Below, in pieces: positions 1 to 7,826 of a stretch of DNA of 44,131 nt (within the stretch, counting starts at the first letter, position 1; each line of letters starts with the position of its first letter). Under the pieces are notes generated by a model, which saw nothing but the letters and a program-made list of their open reading frames with translations, ran no database searches and had not been told where the DNA came from. The stretch comes from Actinomycetota bacterium. Lineage in GTDB: Bacteria; Actinomycetota; Acidimicrobiia; Acidimicrobiales; Acidimicrobiaceae. Position numbers and translations under genes: made by a program. The stretch lies in NCBI GenBank assembly GCA_027320695.1, contig DAHVKW010000003.1, positions 1 to 44,131 of the forward strand, read 5' to 3'.

Positions 1-198
1 TGCTCCTCGAACATCGATGATTTCGTGCGCTTCGTGCTCGCCCCAGCCAACAATGAATCCGTTTTTGATTGCGAGCCCCGTCTCGATCCACTCTTTGGTG
101 GCGGGAGAAAACACTTTTCCACCTAAAACCGAGATGTCAGCAGGAACCTCTTTCCTCGCAACTGAGAGCATCTCTTTAGAGCCGGGATTACGCAACAT
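1..198 (-). CDS. Adenine deaminase-like amidohydrolase, N-terminus only
   Basis: The minus strand is open from an ATG at 198 to the window edge (66 codons), so the ORF track misses it. The translation reads like the N-terminal beta-sandwich of adenine deaminase (Ade/AdeC) and related amidohydrolases: a short helix (MLSVARKEVPAD), a strand with LGGKVFSPATKEWIETGLAI, then KNGFIVGWGE and EIIDVRGA, where the family usually has an 'I.dGkI.giG ... viDa.Gk..vPGfID.H.H' pattern. The metal-binding HxH motif would lie beyond the edge, so the activity (adenine to hypoxanthine plus ammonia) cannot be confirmed. Other amidohydrolases such as imidazolonepropionase-like enzymes are possible. No clear ribosome site is visible. 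The ORF printed for the plus strand here is its shadow. Confidence 0.65.
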   Translation of the reverse strand, partial: MLRNPGSKEMLSVARKEVPADISVLGGKVFSPATKEWIETGLAIKNGFIVGWGEHEAHEIIDVRGA

Positions 199-372
199 AG
201 TTCAACATTAGAGGTAAGAATGGCGGTTAACTATGTTGTTTCGTGAATTTAGTCTCTTGTTGAATAATAATTATGACTTTTTGGGTAATAGAAGTCGGTA
301 ATCGCCCAAAAGTTTGTTTCGCTTGCCGATTTCTCGAGATGTGAATGATTCGATTATTTTGCACTATCTAAC

Positions 373-400
373 ATCATTGCCTGTCTTGGCAGGCAATGAT
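373..400. terminator. Perfect 11-bp hairpin downstream of the DUF4395 gene
   Basis: Arms 373-383 (atcattgcctg) and 390-400 (caggcaatgat) are perfectly complementary around a 6-nt loop. It lies 28 bp beyond the stop codon of the minus-strand gene ending at 428. There is no strong T-run on either side, so termination is likely but not certain. Confidence 0.5.
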
Positions 401-427
401 AGAGTTCCAAACCGATTGGGTGAGAAA

Positions 428-955
428 TCAGATTGCTGCCGCTTTTTGACGGTTCCAAATATTTGCGCAGTCTGCGCAGACCTCGTCGGGAATGAGACCG
501 ATCTTCATCAAAACTCCAAATATCTTGCATCCAAGACATAGGCCGAGCGCGGACTCCATGAAAGCTGCAACCGTCAGTGCGCCGAGAATGACATCTCCTG
601 CAACCGAGGATCCGATGGCAAGGTAGGCGATTGTGGCGGCCAGAGAGAAGGCGAGTCCGATAGCCTGTGCGAAGCGCTTTGGAGGGCCAGCCACTATCTT
701 TGGCTCTAACGGAAGCTTAGGCACGATCACTTTTGTTGCCAGCAGGCCGAGCGGGCTGAATCTGGGTCCCGCTGCTACTCTTGCGGCGAAACCGTAGAGT
801 AGGACTAGCACCAGAAGATGCGCTCCAGTCACTATGGTGGTGACCGCGAGCACTACCACTCCTGCCGCTACAGTCCTTGCCGAAACTTCATTGACCGGGT
901 TTGGGAAGGTGAACGTTTTTGATATCTGTGATCTAATTCCCATAATTCCTATCAT
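428..955 (-). CDS. DUF4395 family membrane protein
   Basis: A 175-aa integral membrane protein with about four hydrophobic segments: two near residues 28-60 and two near 95-150. The family pattern of DUF4395 is visible: an acidic/asparagine N-terminus (FPNPVNEVSARTVA), a cytoplasmic loop with RFSPLGLLATKVIVPKL, PPKRFAQAIGL, and the conserved CLGCKIF near residue 140. A second pair of cysteines, CADCANIW, follows near the C-terminus. The function of the family is unknown. Its members often sit beside thioredoxin-like or rhodanese genes, but none is present here. Two ATGs four codons apart can start it; the inner one (943) has a closer AGGA. No operon partner is seen. Confidence 0.75.
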   Translation of the reverse strand: MIGIMGIRSQISKTFTFPNPVNEVSARTVAAGVVVLAVTTIVTGAHLLVLVLLYGFAARVAAGPRFSPLGLLATKVIVPKLPLEPKIVAGPPKRFAQAIGLAFSLAATIAYLAIGSSVAGDVILGALTVAAFMESALGLCLGCKIFGVLMKIGLIPDEVCADCANIWNRQKAAAI

Positions 956-1079
956 TATAGTCAGGAATTCAAACTTTGGGAATTAAAGTTGACTTAATTT
1001 GTAATAATTAGAAAAAAAATTCGCAATCGGCATTCAGCATTTTGGTGCCGTTTGCCTATGCGGCCCAGTTTAACCAAAG

Positions 1080-1140
1080 CAGCTCATCCTGGTCGGTATC
1101 TCCGAGAGGCAACTTCAAGAGATTCGACCAGGATGAGCTG
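1080..1140. repeat. 16-bp perfect inverted repeat
   Basis: cagctcatcctggtcg (1080-1095) is exactly reverse-complementary to cgaccaggatgagctg (1125-1140), with a 29-nt spacer. It lies just downstream of the minus-strand gene ending at 1183, so an extended hairpin in the 3' UTR or an operator-type palindrome are both possible. Confidence 0.7.
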
Positions 1141-1143
1141 GTG

Positions 1144-1162
1144 CTTAGCTCGCAGAGCTAAG
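1144..1162. terminator. Hairpin after the 209-aa membrane protein gene
   Basis: cttagctc / gagctaag (8 bp, 3-nt loop) lies between the stop of the minus-strand gene at 1183 and the larger inverted repeat at 1080-1140. On the plus strand it is followed by ctgcttgtttt. The two hairpins together probably terminate or protect the minus-strand transcript. Confidence 0.5.
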
Positions 1163-1182
1163 CTGCTTGTTTTATCCTGCAA

Positions 1183-1812
1183 TTAGGCGTTTGCCCCTAC
1201 CAGATTTCTTCGCTCGATTTTCGAGAGGCCGGCAAGGATCTCATCCGCCGGGTCAGCCTTTCTGGCGTGGTACATACCCAGTATCGACAGCAAGAGCATG
1301 ATAGCCGCCGCTATGAATGCTCCCACGGCCGCCCATCCCATGATCACAGCCATGGTTCCAAACGCATAAGCGTTCAGAAGCATTCCTCGAAGGGTTGTTC
1401 CCTGGAACGAGGTCTGGTCAAGGGCCGCGAGGCTTGTGGCTTCTGTGCTGCCAGGGGTTGCTGTCCTTGCTGCTGCGCTGATCTTAGAGTAGACGCCGTG
1501 ATAAGGCATGTTGTATAGGTGCACCGCTATGAAGTCGTTGGCGTAGACTTCAGCCTGCTGGCCGGTAAGCAGCTGCTGTCCGGCGTATTGGGATACCGAA
1601 GGAATCATGCTAGGGGTGATTTCGGTGCCCGCTTTCGGGTTGGCGAACGCGGACTGGGCAGGGAAGAAGATCTGCTGCTCAGATAGTTGGCTGCGAACCT
1701 GGCTGTTGATGTAGTTGTGACCCCAGGTAAGCAGTCCTCCAGCGACGATTAACACTGCCACCAATAGCATCCCGGTAAGACTGACCAGAGTATCGAAAGT
1801 CTTGCGTCTCAT
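1183..1812 (-). CDS. Actinobacterial-type integral membrane protein, unknown function
   Basis: A 209-aa protein with an N-terminal transmembrane helix (about residues 10-30), an extracytoplasmic domain of about 110 residues, then one long or two short helices (about 145-183) and a basic cytoplasmic tail (HARKADPADEILAGLSKIERR). The domain contains SQLSEQQIFFP, QYAGQQLLTGQQAEVYAN and TLRGMLLNAYAFGTM. I associate this pattern with a widespread actinobacterial hypothetical family without assigned function. The start is well placed, with AGAAGG about 5 nt upstream of ATG 1812. It appears monocistronic. No catalytic or ligand motif is visible. Confidence 0.75.
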   Translation of the reverse strand: MRRKTFDTLVSLTGMLLVAVLIVAGGLLTWGHNYINSQVRSQLSEQQIFFPAQSAFANPKAGTEITPSMIPSVSQYAGQQLLTGQQAEVYANDFIAVHLYNMPYHGVYSKISAAARTATPGSTEATSLAALDQTSFQGTTLRGMLLNAYAFGTMAVIMGWAAVGAFIAAAIMLLLSILGMYHARKADPADEILAGLSKIERRNLVGANA

Positions 1813-2630
1813 TTTGGCCTTCTTTCTTGCTTGTCAATATCCCCTTCGGTCTGAATTGCACCGACATTGTGAGCCAGAAAGGCACTCCCATCGCCACTAT
1901 TAAATAGTGTCGTTGGCAGATGCTTGTTCAAGGTCAACCAATGCGGCCCGACTTTTGCAAATCCAGCCGAAGCGAGGATATTTTTGGGAACTTTGTTTAG
2001 CTCGTTAATATGGAGATCGTACTGCCCCCCATCCCCTTGGTTCCAAAATGCGGGTGGGGCTTGGATTTTTGGACAACCGACGAGACCTCTTGTCGAATCT
2101 GTTTCCAAGCTCTTTCCCAACACCTTGAACATAGTTTCATAGTAACTGCGCGGAAATGGGCAACTAGGCCTGTTACTACCGTGACCGTTACGAAATTCTA
2201 CGGTACTGACACCCGTATTCCCTGGTCTTGCGGTCTTTGCAAGTCGCCTACGGGAATTTCTCGGTAGAATGATTTCGGTAGTGATGTTTTGACAGGTCGG
2301 TCCGCAGACTAGGAAGCGTTGGCGGCTGGTGGTGAGCCGTATGGCTATTTCACAGAAGGAGTGGACTTTTAACTAACCGAATCAAATAGTCAATCTTGGA
2401 ACAGATTTGAATCGTTCTGTTCGTGCGGTGGGCTTCCAACTTCTCCATTGCCACGGCACTCCGATATCGGGGCTAAGTTCCTAGAGCTTGGTAACTCCTG
2501 CGAGTGCTGAAGTTGGTGTCGGAGATTGGATGTGGATAGGATTGATTACATTGATCAGTTATCCACGGCTGGAAATGATAAGGGGTACTTGAAGTGCCTA
2601 TACACGCTGGTGGACTTTTAATGCTATTTA
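1813..2630. other. 818-bp stretch without a credible gene
   Basis: Only overlapping short ORFs on both strands (for example 1809-2132 minus and 2010-2267 plus) are present, none with a recognisable pattern or good ribosome site. The stretch is less GC-rich than the genes. It holds a 12-bp direct repeat, gtggacttttaa, at 2361-2372 and 2610-2621; the second copy lies about 10-25 bp before the regulator gene. Promoters for the divergent genes on either side presumably lie here. Confidence 0.5.
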
Positions 2631-3356
2631 GTGAGGGATCGTTCGGTGGATCCGCTCGTTAATACCCGTACCAGTTCGATTCGCGAACATGGTCCCATTA
2701 GGGTTTTGATCGTCGACGATCATGCCTTGGTGCGCGAAGGAACTGTTCAGCTGCTCGAGCGCGAGGCTGACATGATCGTGGTGGGCCAAGCCTCTACGGG
2801 TGCCCAGGCTAATTTGCTGTTCGATCGTCTGGGAATCGATGTCGCGCTTCTTGACGTCAACCTTCCCGATATGAGCGGGCTCGAGGTCGCGCGCCTAGTG
2901 GCTCTAAAGCATCCGACGATAAGAGTTTTGGTTGTAAGCGCCTATGACGATTACGCCTATGTTGCCGAAGCTCTGGAGCTCGGTGTGGCCGGATACCTGC
3001 TCAAGACGGCAACAGGAAGAGAACTCGTTGATGCCGTCAGGACTGTGGCAGGAGGCGATTTCGTGTTGAGCGGATCGATATCGCTGCGTCTGGCACACCG
3101 CAGGCAGACAAACCATGAAGTCAACGAGGCAAAGTTGACACCAAGGGAGATTGACGTATTTCGTCTTCTTGGCAAGGGATTGACGAACAAGGGTATTGCC
3201 AATAATCTAGGGCTGACTCTTCGGACGGTGGAAGGCTACGTTTCTAATGTTCTGGCAAAACTTGGAGCGACTTCAAGAACCGAGGCGGCGCTTTATGCGC
3301 TTAGCCGGCATCTAATTCCTTTGGACGAACGCGATGAGCAGACAGAGACACACTGA
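2631..3356 (+). CDS. NarL/FixJ-family response regulator
   Basis: Two-component transcription regulator of 241 aa. A receiver domain spans about residues 23-140: the acidic pair in VLIVDDHALVREG, the phosphoacceptor aspartate in VALLDVNLPDMSG, and the conserved lysine in GYLLKTATGRELVDAV. A LuxR-type helix-turn-helix follows at about 168-230 (LTPREIDVFRLLGKGLTNKG, RTVEGYVSNVLAKLGATSRT). The track starts at GTG 2631. An in-frame GTG at 2646 has GAGGG about 8 nt upstream and may be the real start. It overlaps the sensor kinase gene by 23 bp, so the pair is co-transcribed and probably translationally coupled. The stimulus and target genes are not evident. Confidence 0.9.
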   Translation: MRDRSVDPLVNTRTSSIREHGPIRVLIVDDHALVREGTVQLLEREADMIVVGQASTGAQANLLFDRLGIDVALLDVNLPDMSGLEVARLVALKHPTIRVLVVSAYDDYAYVAEALELGVAGYLLKTATGRELVDAVRTVAGGDFVLSGSISLRLAHRRQTNHEVNEAKLTPREIDVFRLLGKGLTNKGIANNLGLTLRTVEGYVSNVLAKLGATSRTEAALYALSRHLIPLDERDEQTETH

Positions 3357-4785
3357 ATACATAACGGTGTTGCGGCGCGCCGCTCACCCTCCTTCGTATG
3401 AGCTCCAATTCTGGCTTCTTCAAACATCGGTAATCCTGATAGCTGTTCTGCACTTGGTCGTAGATTTGAAGTGGAGCCATGAAACAGCATTTCCAGATGG
3501 GATTCCGGTCGCCCTGCTCATCATTCCTGTTGGCTACGCGGCGCTGAGATACGGGCTGTCCGGTTCGGCGGCCACCGCGTTGTGGGCGACGGTGCTTTGG
3601 TTCCCGGATCTGCTACTTTCTCACGACCGAGGACATTCTGGCAGTGATCTGGTCAGCTTGATCCTTGTCGATGCCGTGGGGTTCTTCGTGGGTCAGCGGG
3701 TCGAAGCTGAGAGAATGGCACGGGCAAGGGTGGAGAGCGCGGCAGTGGAACTCGCCGGCGCTGAAGAACGCTACCGCCAGCTCTTCAACGCCAACAGCGC
3801 TCCGATCCTTCTGTTTGACGAGCTTGGGACGATCCTGGACGCAAATTTTGCCGCACACATGGCATTCGGCGCCGAGGTAGTGGGCAGTTTCGACAGAGGA
3901 ATCCTGGGCATTGACATCCTCGCGGAGGACCATTCCGGCCGAGTCATCTCGATGGCTGATGGCCATGATTATAGGGTGGATCTGGTCCGTTTGACCACCG
4001 GAAGAGGAGACCGCGCGATCCAGGTGGTTCTAGAGGATATTACCCGCGAGCGCAGCGAGGGACGGCGGATAAGGCACTACGCGGAACTGGTTGTGCGTGC
4101 CGAGGAAGAGGAGCGGCTGCGTTTGTCGCGGGAGCTCCATGACGAGCCTCTCCAGGTACTGATGCATTTGTCCAGGCGGTTGGCAATGGTAGCAGAAGAT
4201 CCAGTTCCGCCGGAAAATTTGGAAGAGACGCTCCTGGAGCTGCGCCAGCATGTGCTCGACGCCGCCACCGGGCTAAGAGGCATAGTGACCGGCCTGCGGC
4301 CGCCCGCTCTTGACCAACTCGGCCTGGTGCCAGCGCTCAGGAGCTTCTGTGCCGATCTGGAAGATCAGACCGGGCTTCTGGTCTCTATCGAGGTGTCTGG
4401 CAATCCGGAGCGCCTTCCCTCTGAAGTCGAGCTTGGAGCTTTCAGAATTGTCCAGGAATCAGCTAGCAACGCGGCCCGCCATGCCGATGCGAGAGCTCTA
4501 AAAGTGTCAGTTGAGTTCGACAAAGATACCCTGCGACTCGAAATATCCGATAACGGTCGGGGATTTGATCCTGACAAGCTTGACGAACATACGGGCGAGC
4601 ATCTTGGCGTGGTTGGCATGAGGGAGCGCGCCAGGCTTCTCGGCGGCGGTCTCGACCTGCAATCGTCGATCTCCGGTGGAACCATAGTGAAGGCGTCGAT
4701 TCCTGTCAGAGGATTTGAGCTGGAACGCGACCACCCCTCGTTCCAGCAGGAAACGGCGGCCACCGGGCAGAGTGCCCGAGACTGA
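3334..4785 (+). CDS. NarX-type membrane sensor histidine kinase with PAS domain
   Basis: 483 aa. The N-terminus has three or four hydrophobic segments (about residues 25-120). A PAS-like domain follows (about 140-235; RYRQLFNANSAPILLFDE, DANFAAHMAFG). Next is a HisKA_3 dimerisation domain whose phosphoacceptor is the histidine in RLSRELHDEPLQVL, and a HATPase domain with FRIVQESASNAARHADA (N box), ISDNGRGFDP (G1) and HLGVVGMRERARLLGG (G2). Enzymes of this family autophosphorylate on His and pass the phosphate to NarL-type regulators. The partner is the overlapping upstream gene. The PAS segment has no obvious heme or flavin signature, so the ligand is unknown. Confidence 0.9.
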   Translation: MSRQRHTEYITVLRRAAHPPSYELQFWLLQTSVILIAVLHLVVDLKWSHETAFPDGIPVALLIIPVGYAALRYGLSGSAATALWATVLWFPDLLLSHDRGHSGSDLVSLILVDAVGFFVGQRVEAERMARARVESAAVELAGAEERYRQLFNANSAPILLFDELGTILDANFAAHMAFGAEVVGSFDRGILGIDILAEDHSGRVISMADGHDYRVDLVRLTTGRGDRAIQVVLEDITRERSEGRRIRHYAELVVRAEEEERLRLSRELHDEPLQVLMHLSRRLAMVAEDPVPPENLEETLLELRQHVLDAATGLRGIVTGLRPPALDQLGLVPALRSFCADLEDQTGLLVSIEVSGNPERLPSEVELGAFRIVQESASNAARHADARALKVSVEFDKDTLRLEISDNGRGFDPDKLDEHTGEHLGVVGMRERARLLGGGLDLQSSISGGTIVKASIPVRGFELERDHPSFQQETAATGQSARD

Positions 4786-5027
4786 TTCTCGGATTTCCCG
4801 ACCTAATGCCTTTGTTTCTCCGCGAGTCGGCTGGGTGCCCCAAATCCAAGGCGGCAAAGCCGGCTAATGTGATGTACCTTGACAGGCCGACTTCGGATGC
4901 CAGGATCGATCCAAATTCGAACGGGGCAAAGCTCCAGGTTCAAGTGCCATTGCGCAGAGTGGCGGATAGATCGCCCGCAAGGAATCCTAAATTTTTTCCG
5001 AGCGATGTTTTCGCGGCCATGACTTAT

Positions 5028-6485
5028 TCACTGGACTTTGCCTTGTACCGAAAGGCTGGCGTTGATGCCCGAGGCCGCCACTTTTCCCATCCTGACCGCC
5101 TCCACCACCGTAGCTCCTCCATTTAGAGCATCGCCCGCTGCGAAATAGAGAGGATTGGACGTAGCTCCAGTTTCCGGGTCGACAATTATCAGCCCAGAGC
5201 GAACCTCAAGGTCTGGGATAAATGCCAGGAAGTCGGTTCTCGGCGTTTGGCCAATTGCCTCTATCACAGTATCGACCTCTAGGAGAAATTCGGAACCTTC
5301 AATCGGGACCGGTATTCGCCGGCCCGACGGGTCAAGCTCGCCAAGTTCCATCTTCGCGCACTGAATAGCGCTAACCCGCCCGTTGCCTCGGTATTGGAGA
5401 GGACTTGTAAGCCAGGCGAATCGGATGCCTTCTTCAACAGCCTCTCCGTATTCAACGGCATAGGCGGGCATCTCCTCAAGGCTGCGCCTGTAGAGGATGG
5501 TGACCTCATTTGCGCCAAGTCTTACGCATTGTCTTGCAACATCCACGGCAGTGTTGCCCGCTCCGATGATCGCCACTCTATCTCCAACTCTAGGCAGGTC
5601 GGCAGACTTGATTCTTTCGATAAACGGCAGGGAGAAGTGTATTCCTTCCAATTTGCTCCCCTTGCATCCGGTGGAAGCCCCTTTGCCCATTCCTACCGCC
5701 AGCAAAATGGCATCATATGAAGCTTCGAGTTCCTTCAGTAATTTGTCGTCCACCGTAGTGTCGAGACGAAATTCAACGCCCAGTTCCCAGAGCCGGGAAG
5801 TTTCTGTCTCTAGTGGATCGCTGAGCTGGCGATAGGGCGCTATGGCACTGCGCGCCAGACCTCCCGTAGCTGACTTGGAATCGATCAAAGTGACTTTGTA
5901 TCCCCAATTCGCGAGTTCAAAAGCTCCGGTCATTCCAGCCGGGCCCGCCCCTATGACTGCGACCTTTTTCCCGTTGTGAGCCGGCCTGGCAGGAACCAAG
6001 AGGTCGCCTTCATTGAAAATATGGTCAATCGCATACCTTTCAAGACGTCCGATATCTACCGGTCTCTGGTTGGTGGAGTGCAGGACGCAGGCCCCCTCGC
6101 ATAGTTCCTCCGTGGGACAGACGCGGGCACAAGTTCCTCCCATAGGGTTTTCGAGGAGAATAATCTCTGCCGCCTCATTCGGCTCTCCCACGGAAATGGC
6201 TCCTATGAAACTCGGAACATCAACTTTCACAGGACAGGCCAACATGCATGGTGCCGGAGTGAGTGGTCCCCCGCATAGCAGGCAGCGGTATGCCTCTAGG
6301 AAAGCGTCCTGGTGCGAAATTGGGGGTTTGAGCTCCGCCGTCATCGCTTGCCACGGGTCCGGCAGGTGAGAGATCTCATAGAGGTCGGTTCTCGGCGCTG
6401 CCTTGCGAATTCCCCCCCTAATGGGCTCGGCGTGCACTGCTTTACCTCCTGGACAGGATCGACTTCGATCTGTTCTGGCATTCAT
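5028..6485 (-). CDS. GltD/PreT-type NADPH-dependent Fe-S flavoprotein
   Basis: 485 aa. The N-terminal third is a double-cluster Fer4_20 domain (CLLCGGPLTPAPCMLACP and CARVCPTEELCEGAC). It is followed by an FAD-binding Rossmann motif (VAVIGAGPAGMTGAFELANW) and an NAD(P)H-binding motif (VAIIGAGNTAVDVARQC) with a downstream YRR, which favours NADPH. The C-terminal FAD motif GATSNPLYFAAGD is also present. Length and domain order match glutamate synthase small subunit and the PreT subunit of bacterial dihydropyrimidine dehydrogenase. Neither GltB nor PreA is next to it, so it may act as a stand-alone electron-transfer subunit for another oxidoreductase. Start: ATG with a weak AAGG upstream. It faces the sensor-kinase gene convergently. 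Confidence 0.82.
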   Translation of the reverse strand: MNARTDRSRSCPGGKAVHAEPIRGGIRKAAPRTDLYEISHLPDPWQAMTAELKPPISHQDAFLEAYRCLLCGGPLTPAPCMLACPVKVDVPSFIGAISVGEPNEAAEIILLENPMGGTCARVCPTEELCEGACVLHSTNQRPVDIGRLERYAIDHIFNEGDLLVPARPAHNGKKVAVIGAGPAGMTGAFELANWGYKVTLIDSKSATGGLARSAIAPYRQLSDPLETETSRLWELGVEFRLDTTVDDKLLKELEASYDAILLAVGMGKGASTGCKGSKLEGIHFSLPFIERIKSADLPRVGDRVAIIGAGNTAVDVARQCVRLGANEVTILYRRSLEEMPAYAVEYGEAVEEGIRFAWLTSPLQYRGNGRVSAIQCAKMELGELDPSGRRIPVPIEGSEFLLEVDTVIEAIGQTPRTDFLAFIPDLEVRSGLIIVDPETGATSNPLYFAAGDALNGGATVVEAVRMGKVAASGINASLSVQGKVQ

Positions 6486-7043
6486 TTTCGCCTTGGACCT
6501 CGAAGTTTGTCAATTTGAGGCATCAGAGCATTTGAAGCCGGCTCTGCAAGAAACTCCAGGTCAACGCCCATCGAATTGTTTTGCGATGTCCGGTGACCAC
6601 GGAAAGTGGCAGGCGATCGATTATTTATTGGCCAAAGAGAATGCATGTTTTGGATCAGGTCTTGGCCAGTTTCGCAAAGCGCAACCCAACGCGGATTTGA
6701 TGCACCAGGGGAATCGGACTGATTTGCGTAGAAGCCTAGGTTGCCCCTCGTGGTGCCACTGTGTTGTGGAGTAGTCATCCGGCGTGGGAATTTCCGGGTC
6801 CAGGAAATTACACGGTGTTTTCCGCGAAATTGGCTGTCGACGTAACTCCTGGTAGATGGCTATATGCCAGGTTCAGTGCCGAAATCTTACGGGTACGGCA
6901 CCGTAGTATCTCGGCTGTCAACACTGAGGTATTGCAGATAGTCCGAGTTCCTTCCATTCGTAGCATTACCCATGACGTGATTAACGAGTTAGAGCTTTGC
7001 AGGAAAGATCGACCGTTCCGTCACCTACGTTAGGGAGGTTTAA
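6486..7043. other. 558-bp intergenic region upstream of the copper/Fe-S cluster
   Basis: No credible ORF. The 98-aa and 123-aa frames here are mutual shadows without family pattern. This region separates divergent genes and should carry the promoter of the cupredoxin cluster. A good ribosome site (GGGAGG) lies directly before the ATG at 7044. No clear operator palindrome was found by eye. Confidence 0.5.
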
Positions 7044-7685
7044 ATGGCAATTTCTTCAGGGAGATACCTTAGGCCAGGAGCGGTCGCGGGTGGCTTGGCC
7101 ACCTTGGCAATCGGCGCTCTGCTGGCAGCTTGCGGCTCATCAACAGCTGCATCATCTACTAGCTCAACCGAAGCACCCACTACTCAGGCGCCAACCACTA
7201 CTACTGAGGCACCAACCACTACGGCGGCCCCCCAGAACGTAAGTTTGCAGCTTGCGACCGAAAGTGCGAGCGGAAGTAAAGAGGGTTATCCAAAATTCAT
7301 ACCAGGGGATATCACCATACAGCAAGGGTCACCGGTGGTTTTGACGATCACCAGTGTTGACGACGGCCCGGCTCCATTGCCGGCCAGCCTTGCCACCTAC
7401 GAGACGATCCAGGGTGGTACGGAAACCGTAGATGGTTCACCGGTAACCGCTATACCGAATGCCAACATTTCCCACACGTTCAGCGTGCCGGACCTTGGTA
7501 TCAATGTCCTGATTCCTCCAGTTCCCAAGGGTGCCAAGACGACGACCGTTACCTTCACCTTCACACCTTCTAAGACCGGTACCTTTACGTGGCACTGCTT
7601 TGCTCCTTGCGGAGACGGTGCTGACGGTATGGGCGGCGCAATGGCGACCATGGGCGAGATGGAAGGCAACATAACAGTGTCCTAA
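7044..7685 (+). CDS. Cupredoxin-fold lipoprotein 1 (CuA-like C-x3-C-G motif)
   Basis: 213 aa. A lipoprotein signal (lipobox LLAAC, Cys about residue 31) is followed by a Thr/Pro-rich linker with repeated PTT units and then a cupredoxin-like domain. Candidate copper ligands are the His in NISHTFSVPD, two cysteines in WHCFAPCG, and a methionine seven residues after the second Cys (PCGDGADGM). That Cys-x3-Cys-x6-Met spacing equals the CuA site of cytochrome oxidase subunit II, but the second CuA histidine (four residues after the second Cys) is replaced by Ala. The Met-rich tail (MGGAMATMGEM) may also bind copper. It probably acts as a membrane-tethered extracytoplasmic electron carrier, by inference. 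A strong RBS (GGGAGG) fixes the start. It is a paralogue of the next gene. Confidence 0.75.
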   Translation: MAISSGRYLRPGAVAGGLATLAIGALLAACGSSTAASSTSSTEAPTTQAPTTTTEAPTTTAAPQNVSLQLATESASGSKEGYPKFIPGDITIQQGSPVVLTITSVDDGPAPLPASLATYETIQGGTETVDGSPVTAIPNANISHTFSVPDLGINVLIPPVPKGAKTTTVTFTFTPSKTGTFTWHCFAPCGDGADGMGGAMATMGEMEGNITVS

Positions 7686-7749
7686 GGCTTATTCAGGCAG
7701 GGCGTGTGGCCTAGCGCCCCAGTTCCCATGCGCCCTGTCTGAATAATTA
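7686..7749 (+). terminator. Long hairpin between the two cupredoxin genes
   Basis: Arms 7689-7704 (ttattcaggcagggcg) and 7731-7746 (cgccctgtctgaataa) pair over 16 bp with one G-U. The hairpin begins a few bases after the stop codon at 7685. It could terminate or attenuate transcription so that the first cupredoxin is made in excess of the downstream genes. Confidence 0.65.
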
Positions 7750-7753
7750 AGCC

Positions 7754-7786
7754 CGTGGCCGCTGCAGGTATCTTGCAGCGGCCACG
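7754..7786 (+). terminator. Second perfect 13-bp hairpin before cupredoxin 2
   Basis: cgtggccgctgca (7754-7766) and tgcagcggccacg (7774-7786) with a 7-nt loop. It has no T-run (gtgtgaaac follows), so an RNA-stabilising or processing role is as likely as termination. Confidence 0.55.
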
Positions 7787-7826
7787 AGTGTGAAACAAGA
7801 GAAGCAGTCAAGGAGGCAGGTAGGAC

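Noticed and set aside
1809-2132. 107-aa minus-strand ORF upstream of the 209-aa membrane protein gene
   Set aside because: Competes with plus-strand frames of similar length, has no family-like segment, and its end overlaps the start of a real gene in another frame.
4806-5126. 106-aa plus-strand ORF between the sensor kinase and the Fe-S flavoprotein
   Set aside because: Overlaps the 3' end of the GltD-like gene, lacks a ribosome site and any recognisable pattern.
7140-7230. Repeated act/acc-rich units that could suggest a CRISPR or tandem repeat element
   Set aside because: They encode the Thr/Pro-rich linker of the lipoprotein (PTT repeats). No spacers, no cas genes and no CRISPR array anywhere in the window.
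7044-7685. Classification of the cupredoxins as sulfocyanin
   Set aside because: Sulfocyanin has a Cys...Pro-Gly-His...Met type-1 site. These proteins have Cys-x3-Cys-Gly with no His after the cysteines.
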